Positions 1 to 5,948 of a stretch of 9,293 nucleotides of DNA are shown one piece after another (position 1 is the first letter of the stretch; every line of letters begins with the position of its first letter). Source of the stretch: an uncultured Ruminococcus sp. (lineage in GTDB: Bacteria > Bacillota > Clostridia > Oscillospirales > Acutalibacteraceae); contig CACYCD010000162.1 of assembly GCA_902772755.1 (NCBI GenBank), positions 1-9,293 on the forward strand. The letters are read 5' to 3'. Below the pieces are notes generated by a model. That model saw only the letters and a list, made by a program, of their open reading frames with translations. It was not told the origin of the DNA and did not search any database. A program made the translations under genes and the position numbers.

Positions 1-645
1 ACAAAAAAGTACCGTGTACCCGAAAAATCGGAAATCGACAAGCTCCTGCCCTATGCAGTGACCGATAATGTTATCATATATGATAACAGCATAGAGTTAA
101 AAAACTCCGAAACCGAGGTAGACCTCGGCGGAATAGCCAAGGGTTATACCTCTTCAAAAATTGCGGAAATATTTATTGAAAACGGCGTAAAAAGCGGTAT
201 AATAAATCTTGGAGGAAATGTCAGGACTATCGACACTAAGCCCGATGGGAGCGAGTGGAACGTAGCCATAGAAAACCCCAACCCCGACAGCTCATACCTC
301 GGGATACTCAAGACCCACAGCAAGGCTGTCATCACCTCGGGAGGATATGAACGGAATTTTGAACAAAACGGAAAAATCTACCATCACATAATCGACCCCT
401 CAACAGGCTATCCTGCCGACAACGGGCTTGTTTCTGTCACTGTCGTGACCGAAAATGACACGCTTGCAGATGCACTTTCAACTGCTCTTTTCGTTATGGG
501 CGAAGAAAAAGCTGTGGACTTCTGGAAAAACAGCAGTGAAGCTTTTGATATCATTTTGTATACGGATAAAAACAAGCTGATCGTGTCCGAGGGGATACGC
601 AACAGCTTTTCCTCCGATTACGAGATAGGATATGTAAGCAGGTAA
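1..645 (+). CDS. apbE: FAD:protein FMN transferase ApbE, C-terminal part (5' end outside window)
   Basis: ApbE (PF02424) moves FMN from FAD onto a Thr/Ser of extracytoplasmic flavoproteins, using Mg2+, outside the membrane. The frame is open from base 1 with 214 residues visible; the family is usually about 330-350, so the N-terminus and any lipoprotein signal are missing. The GTG at 58 is not the start, because residues 1-19 already read as typical ApbE sequence. Numbering from base 1, visible motifs are VDLGGIAKGY (about 40-49, flavin-binding loop), INLGGNVRT (about 68-76), HIIDPSTGYPA (about 129-139) and ADALSTALFVMG (about 156-167), whose Asp and Thr match the metal-binding residues. The next gene starts 2 nt after the stop, so the three + strand genes form one operon. 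Its acceptor protein is not in the window. Family assignment is firm; the role within the operon is inferred. Confidence 0.95.
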   Translation, partial: TKKYRVPEKSEIDKLLPYAVTDNVIIYDNSIELKNSETEVDLGGIAKGYTSSKIAEIFIENGVKSGIINLGGNVRTIDTKPDGSEWNVAIENPNPDSSYLGILKTHSKAVITSGGYERNFEQNGKIYHHIIDPSTGYPADNGLVSVTVVTENDTLADALSTALFVMGEEKAVDFWKNSSEAFDIILYTDKNKLIVSEGIRNSFSSDYEIGYVSR

Positions 646-647
646 GT

Positions 648-1022
648 ATGAAATTCGGAATGAATAAACGTGATTTTATAGCGATCGGGATAATGCTTGC
701 GATGTGCATACTCAGCTTTATCTTGCTTAACCGCAGCGGTGAAACAGGAACGTATGCGGAGGTACACATTGACGGAAAGCTGTATGCCTCCTATCCCCTC
801 GACCAAGACCGAACAGAAAAAATTTCCTGCGGCGGCGGTCACAATACCGTTGTCATCAAGGATTCTTATGTTTATATCAGTGATGCCGACTGTCCCGACA
901 AATACTGCGTTTCACAGGGTAAGATACGGGAAACCGGCGGTTCTCTGGTGTGTCTGCCACACAGACTTGTAGTGGAGATAAAAGCAGACCGCAATACAGA
1001 GGTTGACGCAGTTGCAAAATAG
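648..1022 (+). CDS. Membrane-anchored NusG domain II protein
   Basis: This 124-residue protein has a basic N-terminus, one membrane helix at about 10-27, and an extracytoplasmic NusG_II-type domain (PF07009) from about 35. The diagnostic features are CPDKYC (82-87) followed by CLPH (102-105); three cysteines and a histidine could bind metal or form disulfides, and C61 is an extra cysteine. Despite the name it has no transcription-factor NGN or KOW region and is not NusG. The gene starts 2 nt after apbE, with an AGCAGG-like ribosome site overlapping the apbE end, and lies 15 nt before the Gx transporter. This pair next to ApbE recurs in Gram-positive flavin-based electron-transfer loci; from memory it corresponds to EetA/EetB of Listeria, which I could not verify here. 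Biochemical function is unknown. Confidence 0.85.
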   Translation: MKFGMNKRDFIAIGIMLAMCILSFILLNRSGETGTYAEVHIDGKLYASYPLDQDRTEKISCGGGHNTVVIKDSYVYISDADCPDKYCVSQGKIRETGGSLVCLPHRLVVEIKADRNTEVDAVAK

Positions 1023-1037
1023 CTATGAGGTATATCT

Positions 1038-1529
1038 ATGTCAAAAAGAGTTGCCCGTGTGGGCATATTTGTTTCACTTGCAATGATTTTCAGCTATATC
1101 GAGGCTATCCTTCCCTTCAACTTCGGCATACCCGGAGTTAAGCTCGGCATAGCAAACATTGTCGTGGTTACTGCACTGTATCAGCTGAGCTTTCCCGAAA
1201 CCGCAGGGATCTCCTTTGTGCGGATTTTTCTGATGGGACTGCTGTTCGGCAACCTCCTGTCGCTCGCCTACAGCTTTTCGGGCGGACTGCTAAGTCTTTT
1301 GGGAATGGTGCTGTGCAAACGGCTGAAGCTGTCGGTGATCGGAGTGAGTATGATCGGGGGAGTTCTTCACAATATGGGACAGCTCGCCGCTGCGATCCTC
1401 ATACTGAAAAGTACCGCCCTCTCCTACTATATGCCCGTGCTGATAATTTCCGGCTTGGTAACGGGATTTTTGATAGGCATTGCATCTATGAAAATCATAT
1501 CCTCAACGGAAAAAACTGTATTGAAATAG
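1038..1529 (+). CDS. Gx transporter family membrane protein (HepS1-like)
   Basis: This 163-residue, very hydrophobic protein has about five membrane helices. It matches the family annotated as Gx transporter or heptaprenyl diphosphate synthase component I (PF07456). Recognisable motifs are IPGVKLGIANI (31-41), GLLFGNLLSLAYSFSGG (67-83) and GGVLHNMGQL (107-116). The family's fold resembles substrate-binding membrane components of vitamin importers (ECF S component), so a small-molecule or quinone-precursor role is plausible; the old synthase label is doubtful because there are no prenyltransferase aspartate motifs. A GAGG ribosome site lies 7 nt before the ATG. It is the last gene of the apbE operon, and its TAG stop overlaps the first stem bases of the terminator. 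Family assignment is good; substrate is unknown. Confidence 0.85.
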   Translation: MSKRVARVGIFVSLAMIFSYIEAILPFNFGIPGVKLGIANIVVVTALYQLSFPETAGISFVRIFLMGLLFGNLLSLAYSFSGGLLSLLGMVLCKRLKLSVIGVSMIGGVLHNMGQLAAAILILKSTALSYYMPVLIISGLVTGFLIGIASMKIISSTEKTVLK

Positions 1530-1562
1530 GACTGCCGACGAACGACAGTCCTGTTTTGTTTT
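1528..1562 (+). terminator. Intrinsic terminator of the apbE operon
   Basis: AGGACTG (1528-1534) pairs perfectly with CAGTCCT (1546-1552) across an 11-nt loop, followed by GTTTTGTTTTG. The stem begins within the TAG stop of the Gx transporter. In the opposite direction the same hairpin sits just past the end of the convergent permease gene, but is followed only by ATTTCA, so it would be a weak terminator for that operon. Confidence 0.85.
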
Positions 1563-1569
1563 GAAAATA

Positions 1570-2484
1570 TTATCCCTTGACCGCACCGGATACGACACCT
1601 TCGATGATATATCTCTGGCATACGAAATAGAAGATGATGATAGGAACAATGGAAAGCACGATAAGTGCCATAATTGCACCCATATCTGTCTGTCCGTAGC
1701 TTCCGTTGAGGTACTGGATATGGATCGGGATTGTACGGTAGTCGTTCCTGTCAAGTACGAGGTACGGCAGGAGGTAGTCGTTCCAGATCCACATGGTTTC
1801 AAGAATACCAACGGAAATAAAGGTGGGCTTCATTATCGGGAGAACGATGCCGAAGAAGGTCTTTAACGGACCTGCACCGTCAACGTCTGCGGCTTCTTCA
1901 ATTTCCAGCGGAATGCCCTTGACAAAGCCCGAGAACATAAAGATCGCCAGACCTGCTCCGAATCCAAGGTAAATTATCAGAATACCTGCGGGATTTGAGA
2001 GCTTGAGCTTGTCGGCTGTCTTTGACAGCGTAAACATAACCATCTGGAAGGGTACGACCATCGAGAAAATACAGAAGTAGTAGATTATCTTACATACGAT
2101 CGAATCAACTCTGGTGATGTACCAAGCAGCCATAGATGTGCAGAACAGAATCAGGAACACACCGCCGACTGTGATGAACAAGCTGCAAAGTACGACCTTG
2201 TAAAAATCAAAGTTACCGAAGGTCATACCCTTGACATAGTTCTGAACGCCGTAGAACGATTCCGCATCGGGGATCGTAAACGGAGAAGAGCTTATCGAGG
2301 TTTTTGTTTTGAAGGAGTTGAACAACACAACAATAATGGGAGCTACATAAAATACGGAAACTATTGAAAATATCACGGTGAGGATCTTCATACCCGTAGT
2401 CTGTTTTTTGAGCTTCGGCTTATCATCGTTGATCTTTTCTTTTTTGGCTTCAACCTTTTTGATATCAACCTTTTCTTCTGCCAT
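1570..2484 (-). CDS. Carbohydrate ABC transporter permease, MalG type
   Basis: This 304-residue inner permease subunit belongs to the CUT1 class (BPD_transp_1, PF00528). About six membrane helices follow a cytoplasmic N-terminal extension of about 31 residues rich in Lys and Glu. The EAA loop that docks the ATPase is clear: EEAADVDG at 196-203 and IVLP at 213-216. The conserved C-terminus ends in the usual EGVVSGAVKG. The start is set by GGGAGGT (2494-2500), 9 nt upstream of ATG 2484, rather than by the internal Met 32. Its ATG overlaps the stop of the upstream permease by one base (TAATG), indicating translational coupling. It would pair with the MalF-type subunit to form the channel. Substrate cannot be told from the permease. 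It is convergent with the apbE operon across a 40-nt gap. Confidence 0.95.
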   Translation of the reverse strand: MAEEKVDIKKVEAKKEKINDDKPKLKKQTTGMKILTVIFSIVSVFYVAPIIVVLFNSFKTKTSISSSPFTIPDAESFYGVQNYVKGMTFGNFDFYKVVLCSLFITVGGVFLILFCTSMAAWYITRVDSIVCKIIYYFCIFSMVVPFQMVMFTLSKTADKLKLSNPAGILIIYLGFGAGLAIFMFSGFVKGIPLEIEEAADVDGAGPLKTFFGIVLPIMKPTFISVGILETMWIWNDYLLPYLVLDRNDYRTIPIHIQYLNGSYGQTDMGAIMALIVLSIVPIIIFYFVCQRYIIEGVVSGAVKG

Positions 2485-3353
2485 TACTGCTGCACCTCCC
2501 TCTTTCTTGTCAGATAGAGCTGTGCCAATGAGATAACAACAACTATCAGGAAGAAGATAACTGCCTTAGCCTGACCTACGCCTCTGAAACGGTTGCTCGC
2601 ATAGAAGGTATTGTAGATATTCAGTGCCATCATTTCCGTCTGGTAGACCATGGTACCGCTTTTTGATACAACACCCGGTGCACCGCCTGTGAGTGCAAGG
2701 TTCTGGTCGAAAAGCTTGAACGAGTTTGTGAGTGTGAGGAATGTACAAATTGTGATCGAGGGTGCCATCATGGGAATGGTCACGTTTGTCAGTATCTGAC
2801 CCTTGCTTGCACCGTCTATCCTTGCCGCCTCATACAGATCCGCCGGCACACTCTGGAAGCCGGCAATGTATATGATCATCATATATCCTGCCTGTTGCCA
2901 GCACATGAGGATAACGAGTCCCCAAAAGCCGTAGGTTGAGTCCAGCTTGATATTTGAGCCATAGTTCTGCAAAATACCGTTGAAGATAAGCTGCCAGATA
3001 TAGCCCAGAATAATACCGCCGATGAGGTTAGGAACAAAGAATACCGTTCTGAAAATATTGGAGCCTCTTATGCCCAGAGTGAGAGCATAAGCCACAAAGA
3101 AGGCTATGAGATTTATAGCCACTACCGAAACCACAACGAACAATGCCGTAAACCAGAATGAACGGACAAACGTTTCATCCTTGAAAGCGTCAACATAGTT
3201 TTGAAAGCCTATCCATTTGGCATTGCTTACCGTCTGGAATTTACAGAACGAGAGATAAATACCTCTGAAAAACGGATAGATAAATCCGATGATAAAAGCA
3301 ATGAAGGTCGGCAAAACAAAGATCACAAAGTACTTTTTTTGTTTTTTAACCAT
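2484..3353 (-). CDS. Carbohydrate ABC transporter permease, MalF/UgpA type
   Basis: This 289-residue CUT1 permease has six predicted helices and no long MalF-style periplasmic insert, so it is closer in size to UgpA or LacF. The EAA loop reads YEAARIDG at 174-181 with the conserved IP at 193-194. The C-terminus is basic (LTRKREVQQ). A ribosome site AGAAAGG (3361-3367) lies 7 nt from the ATG. The gene is second in the operon, separated from the binding-protein gene by 75 nt that contain a strong terminator hairpin, so its expression depends on read-through, on processing, or on a promoter I cannot see. It is coupled to the following MalG-type gene by TAATG. No ATPase gene follows. Confidence 0.95.
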   Translation of the reverse strand: MVKKQKKYFVIFVLPTFIAFIIGFIYPFFRGIYLSFCKFQTVSNAKWIGFQNYVDAFKDETFVRSFWFTALFVVVSVVAINLIAFFVAYALTLGIRGSNIFRTVFFVPNLIGGIILGYIWQLIFNGILQNYGSNIKLDSTYGFWGLVILMCWQQAGYMMIIYIAGFQSVPADLYEAARIDGASKGQILTNVTIPMMAPSITICTFLTLTNSFKLFDQNLALTGGAPGVVSKSGTMVYQTEMMALNIYNTFYASNRFRGVGQAKAVIFFLIVVVISLAQLYLTRKREVQQ

Positions 3354-3372
3354 AGCTTTGCCTTTCTTTTAG

Positions 3373-3399
3373 AAAAAAGGGGAGCGGAGTCCGCTCCCC
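3373..3399 (-). terminator. Intercistronic terminator/attenuator between binding-protein and permease genes
   Basis: GGGGAGCGG (3379-3387) pairs perfectly with CCGCTCCCC (3391-3399) around a 3-nt loop. On the - strand the stem is followed directly by six U residues (A run at 3373-3378). It lies 29 nt after the binding-protein stop and before the permease ribosome site. On the + strand no U tract follows, so it acts only in the operon's direction. Likely roles are partial termination and 3'-end protection of the binding-protein message. Confidence 0.9.
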
Positions 3400-3428
3400 A
3401 AACAATAGATATTATAGGGAATCAAGAA

Positions 3429-4778
3429 TTAAGCGTTTACCTTTGCATATTCTGTCTTCCAGCCGTCTTTGAATGCCTTAACAACGTCATCCCACTTGCT
3501 TTTGCCGGCAGCATACTGTGTAAGAGCTGTGCCTACGCCGTTCTTCCAGTCTTCGCTGGGCATTGTTGTGAAGTTCCATGTTACAGGAGTTTTGCCTGCG
3601 TCAACATACTCTTTGTCAGCCTTAACAAGAACGTTCTTAGCCTCTTTAGCAGCCTTGAAGGGGATTACAAAGCCCATATCATCAGCCATAGCAGCAGTAC
3701 CCTTATCGGAGGTTACACACCAGTTGATGAAGTCAAGAGTAGCCTTCTGATCGTCCTCGGAAGCGTTGGCATTTACACACCAATAGTTCTCTGAGCCTGT
3801 GCAGAGACCCTGGTTCTCTTCGCCGTCAACACCGATGTAGATCGGGAGCATTCCGAGATCCTCGTCCTTGAGTCCGCCCTCTGTGAGTGCAGAATATTCC
3901 CAAGTACCGTTCTGGAAGAATACAGCCTCTCCCTTAACGAACTCTGTCTCAGCGTCTGTGCCTGTCTTGTTGGCAAGATCTGTAGCCTTGCAGGTTGAAT
4001 CTGTGATATACAGATCAAAGATGTTCTTGTAGTTGTCAAGGTATGTACCCTTGATAGCGTCTGTTGATGTGATGTTGTCAGCCTTGTACTCATAGTAGAT
4101 GGGGAGGTTTGCAAGGTGAGTCTTGAATCTCCAGTCAGAGGAGCTGTCCATACCTGTTGAAGTGAAAGCACCCTTTACTCCGAGAGCCTTGGCATTTGCC
4201 TGGATCTCGTCGGCAACTGTCTTGAGCTGTGCAAAGTTGTTGAGGTCTTCGATCTTCTTTACTGTAGCAAAGTCGGAATCAAAGTACTTCTGAAGGAGAG
4301 TCTTGTTGTAGATGATGCCGTATGTCTCAACAACATAAGCAACGCCGTAAACGGAATCGCCCTCTTTAAGAGCAAAGTCCTCGCTGGTGAGGTTCTTGTA
4401 AACATCGGAATCCTTGAGATCAAGGCAGAAGTCCTTCCAGTTCTTAAGACCTACAGGACCGTTTACCTGGAACAATGTGGGAGCATTGTCCTTGTCCATT
4501 TCAGCGGTAAGTGTGGACTCGTATGTACCCTCGGCAGCTGTGCTGACGGTAACCTTTACGCCGGTCTCCTTCTCATAAGCCTTGGCAAGATCCTGCCACT
4601 GTTTGTCCTGCTCGGGCTTGAAGTTGAGGTAATAAACCTGTCCTTTTGCACTTGAACCGCTGTCGCCTGAGCTGCCGTTGTCGGTTGACTTGTTATCGCT
4701 GCAGCCTGCCATAAAGGTAGCAGCCATAAGACCTGCCATACCGGCAGCCAGTACACGTTTCATTGTTTTCTTCTGCAT
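3429..4778 (-). CDS. Extracellular sugar-binding lipoprotein of ABC importer (family 1)
   Basis: This 449-residue protein captures a sugar outside the cell and delivers it to the two permeases. It has a lipoprotein signal (basic start, hydrophobic core, FMAGC with the lipidated Cys at 26), then a Ser/Gly/Asp-rich flexible linker (27-45) and a two-lobed SBP_bac_1/8-type domain (COG1653) beginning at VYYLNFKPEQDKQW. The domain is rich in Trp and Tyr, as expected for carbohydrate stacking. I chose ATG 4778 because AAGGTG lies 6 nt upstream and the signal peptide begins there; the frame is open to a TTG at 4886, but that would sit at the predicted transcription start and precede the signal peptide with 36 unlikely residues. 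First gene of the importer operon. Family resemblance suggests malto- or other oligosaccharides, but the substrate is not determinable. Confidence 0.93.
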   Translation of the reverse strand: MQKKTMKRVLAAGMAGLMAATFMAGCSDNKSTDNGSSGDSGSSAKGQVYYLNFKPEQDKQWQDLAKAYEKETGVKVTVSTAAEGTYESTLTAEMDKDNAPTLFQVNGPVGLKNWKDFCLDLKDSDVYKNLTSEDFALKEGDSVYGVAYVVETYGIIYNKTLLQKYFDSDFATVKKIEDLNNFAQLKTVADEIQANAKALGVKGAFTSTGMDSSSDWRFKTHLANLPIYYEYKADNITSTDAIKGTYLDNYKNIFDLYITDSTCKATDLANKTGTDAETEFVKGEAVFFQNGTWEYSALTEGGLKDEDLGMLPIYIGVDGEENQGLCTGSENYWCVNANASEDDQKATLDFINWCVTSDKGTAAMADDMGFVIPFKAAKEAKNVLVKADKEYVDAGKTPVTWNFTTMPSEDWKNGVGTALTQYAAGKSKWDDVVKAFKDGWKTEYAKVNA

Positions 4779-4784
4779 AACTAT

Positions 4785-4790
4785 CACCTT
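4785..4790 (-). promoter_or_regulatory. Ribosome binding site deciding the binding-protein start
   Basis: AAGGTG on the - strand lies 6 nt before ATG 4778. It is the only good site upstream of the lipoprotein signal and argues against the longer reading frame that begins at TTG 4886. Confidence 0.85.
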
Positions 4791-4799
4791 GTTATAAAA

Positions 4800-4887
4800 T
4801 ATTTGCCCGATACGGCACGGGCAGAGCCGTGATGAATTTCGGAGCAAACTGCACCGTTTGCAATACAGTTTTTTCCATTCATTCAAC
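4800..4887 (-). promoter_or_regulatory. Structured 5' leader of the sugar importer mRNA
   Basis: The predicted leader of about 110 nt contains several inverted repeats. GCAAAC (4844-4849) and GTTTGC (4856-4861) form a perfect 6-bp arm pair with a 6-nt gap. ATGAAT (4832-4837) and ATTCAT (4877-4882) enclose that pair. TGCCCG (4804-4809) pairs with CGGGCA (4818-4823), and ACGGC (4812-4816) pairs with GCCGT (4826-4830); these last two stems overlap and exclude each other. The GCAAAC/GTTTGC palindrome could instead be a DNA operator of a LacI-type sugar regulator just downstream of the start point. It matches no riboswitch class I recognise. The repeats are seen directly; the function is inferred. 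Confidence 0.4.
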
Positions 4888-4894
4888 TATCTAT

Positions 4895-4923
4895 AGGATA
4901 TCACAAATTTAATAAAAATGCAA
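4895..4923 (-). promoter_or_regulatory. Candidate promoter of the sugar importer operon
   Basis: On the - strand TTGCAT (4918-4923) and TATCCT (4895-4900) are separated by 17 nt, matching -35 and -10 elements moderately well. An alternative -10, TATAGA (4890-4895), overlaps it but has a poor -35. Transcription would start near 4888, giving a leader of about 110 nt. Confidence 0.5.
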
Positions 4924-4939
4924 TACTTAATAATGCAAT
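4918..4939 (-). repeat. Tandem ATGCAAT boxes over the importer -35 region
   Basis: ATGCAAT occurs at 4918-4924 and 4933-4939 with starts 15 bp apart. The first copy overlaps the candidate -35. A partial inverted copy, TGCATT (5028-5033), lies in the spacer of the divergent promoter. The region is AT-rich, so chance is possible; a regulator binding site shared by both divergent promoters is an inference. Confidence 0.25.
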
Positions 4940-5015
4940 TTTATAAGTTTTCGGAGGATTTTTGCGGAAATATTTTTTAAACAAATTATTAACAGATTAT
5001 TTAGGCAATTTTAAC

Positions 5016-5045
5016 TTGCTAAACCACTGCATTTTATGATACAAT
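5016..5045 (+). promoter_or_regulatory. Candidate promoter of the YesL-like gene
   Basis: TTGCTA (5016-5021) and TACAAT (5040-5045) are separated by 18 nt, a fair -35 and a good -10. Transcription would begin near 5052, leaving a very short leader that starts at the ribosome site GAGGTGA (5054-5060), 4 nt before ATG 5065. Confidence 0.6.
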
Positions 5046-5064
5046 AAAACACCGAGGTGATCTT

Positions 5065-5901
5065 ATGAAAAAAATCAAAAATTCGGCTTTTGTCCGTTTT
5101 TTTACACAATTCCCGAGGCTTATGCTTGCCGAGGTTATGTTTTCCGTACCTGCAATGCTCTGCTTTGCGATTTTGGGCTTTATCGGCTATATAACGGGCT
5201 ATAACAACATCATAGTATGGCTTCTGGGCTTGATCCCCACCTTCCCCCTGTATGCCGGCTTGGTTATGTCCGTGAGGAAAATAGCAGTTGACAAGCAAAG
5301 CATAAACGTTTTTTCAGTATTTTGGGATACGGTCAGGAGCAACCTGAAAATGTTTTTTATTCACGGTGTCGCCGCTTACCTCATTGTCACACTTTCCGTC
5401 TTTGCAATACTTTATTATTCAGCTATGGCACAAGTCGAAAGCGTATACAGTGCCGTGCTGATGATCTATGTATTTATGACCGTGGTGCTGGCAGGTATGA
5501 TGCTGTATGTCCCCGTGATGTCCGTGACCTATGAGCTGAGAATAAGGGATATATACAAAAATTCCTTTATGCTTGTATTCGGAAAAATACTCCGCACGCT
5601 TATCGCTTTGGTGTCGGTGGGAGCTTTCGCCCTCGGCGGTTTTATGCTCCTGATGTTCACAAGCGGGATATGGCTCGCACTGAGCGGAGTCCTGCTGTTT
5701 TTGACCTTCCCTCTGCTGTACACCTATATCAGTATTTCGATAATTTCCAAGGGCTTACAGGACGCTGTCGGCTCATTCACGGAACCGCAAAAACCCGAAA
5801 AACCTCAGCTTACCGAGGAAGAACTGATAAAACAGCAGACAGCCCTCTCCAATACCGACAGCGACTACGTATTTGTAAACGGAAGAATGGTAAAAAAATA
5901 A
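5065..5901 (+). CDS. Six-helix membrane protein, DUF624/YesL-like
   Basis: This 278-residue protein has about six predicted membrane helices (near 20-42, 47-70, 98-120, 130-150, 173-197 and 202-225) and a charged, probably cytoplasmic tail (235-278) ending in DYVFVNGRMVKK. The first two helices, the amphipathic loop containing FSVFWDTVRSNLKMFF (83-98) and the gene setting resemble DUF624 (PF04854, YesL), a family of unknown function often found beside carbohydrate ABC importers. Here it is divergent from the sugar-binding lipoprotein gene, with 286 nt between the two start codons. It is longer than a typical YesL of about 210 residues, mostly through the tail. Membrane topology is clear; the family call is tentative, and a generic uncharacterised integral membrane protein is the alternative. 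A bidirectional terminator follows. Confidence 0.6.
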   Translation: MKKIKNSAFVRFFTQFPRLMLAEVMFSVPAMLCFAILGFIGYITGYNNIIVWLLGLIPTFPLYAGLVMSVRKIAVDKQSINVFSVFWDTVRSNLKMFFIHGVAAYLIVTLSVFAILYYSAMAQVESVYSAVLMIYVFMTVVLAGMMLYVPVMSVTYELRIRDIYKNSFMLVFGKILRTLIALVSVGAFALGGFMLLMFTSGIWLALSGVLLFLTFPLLYTYISISIISKGLQDAVGSFTEPQKPEKPQLTEEELIKQQTALSNTDSDYVFVNGRMVKK

Positions 5902-5914
5902 TCGCAAACAAAAA

Positions 5915-5942
5915 CACGCCGCAATGCGGCGTGAATTTTTTT
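5915..5942. terminator. Bidirectional intrinsic terminator between convergent genes
   Basis: CACGCCGC (5915-5922) and GCGGCGTG (5926-5933) form a perfect 8-bp stem with a 3-nt AAT loop. On the + strand it is followed by AA and seven T residues (5936-5942). On the - strand it is followed by TTTTTGTTT. It therefore ends both the YesL-like gene and the convergent NlpC/P60 gene, whose stop lies 16 nt beyond the stem. Confidence 0.93.
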
Positions 5943-5948
5943 AGTAAC

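Noticed and set aside
58..60. GTG 58 as the start of ApbE
   Set aside because: Codons from base 1 already encode typical ApbE sequence, and the protein would lack its N-terminal third.
3201..3794. 197-codon + strand frame across the permease and binding-protein genes
   Set aside because: It runs antisense to two confidently assigned genes, crosses the terminator hairpin, and its translation has no recognisable domain.
4843..4862. Catabolite-responsive element (cre) in the importer leader
   Set aside because: The best alignment to the cre consensus matches only about 7 of 10 fixed positions and the palindrome spacing is wrong; it is kept only as an unspecified operator or hairpin candidate.
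4779..4886. Longer start for the sugar-binding protein at TTG 4886
   Set aside because: It would put 36 residues ahead of a clear lipoprotein signal and would begin at the predicted transcription start. ATG 4778 has AAGGTG 6 nt upstream.
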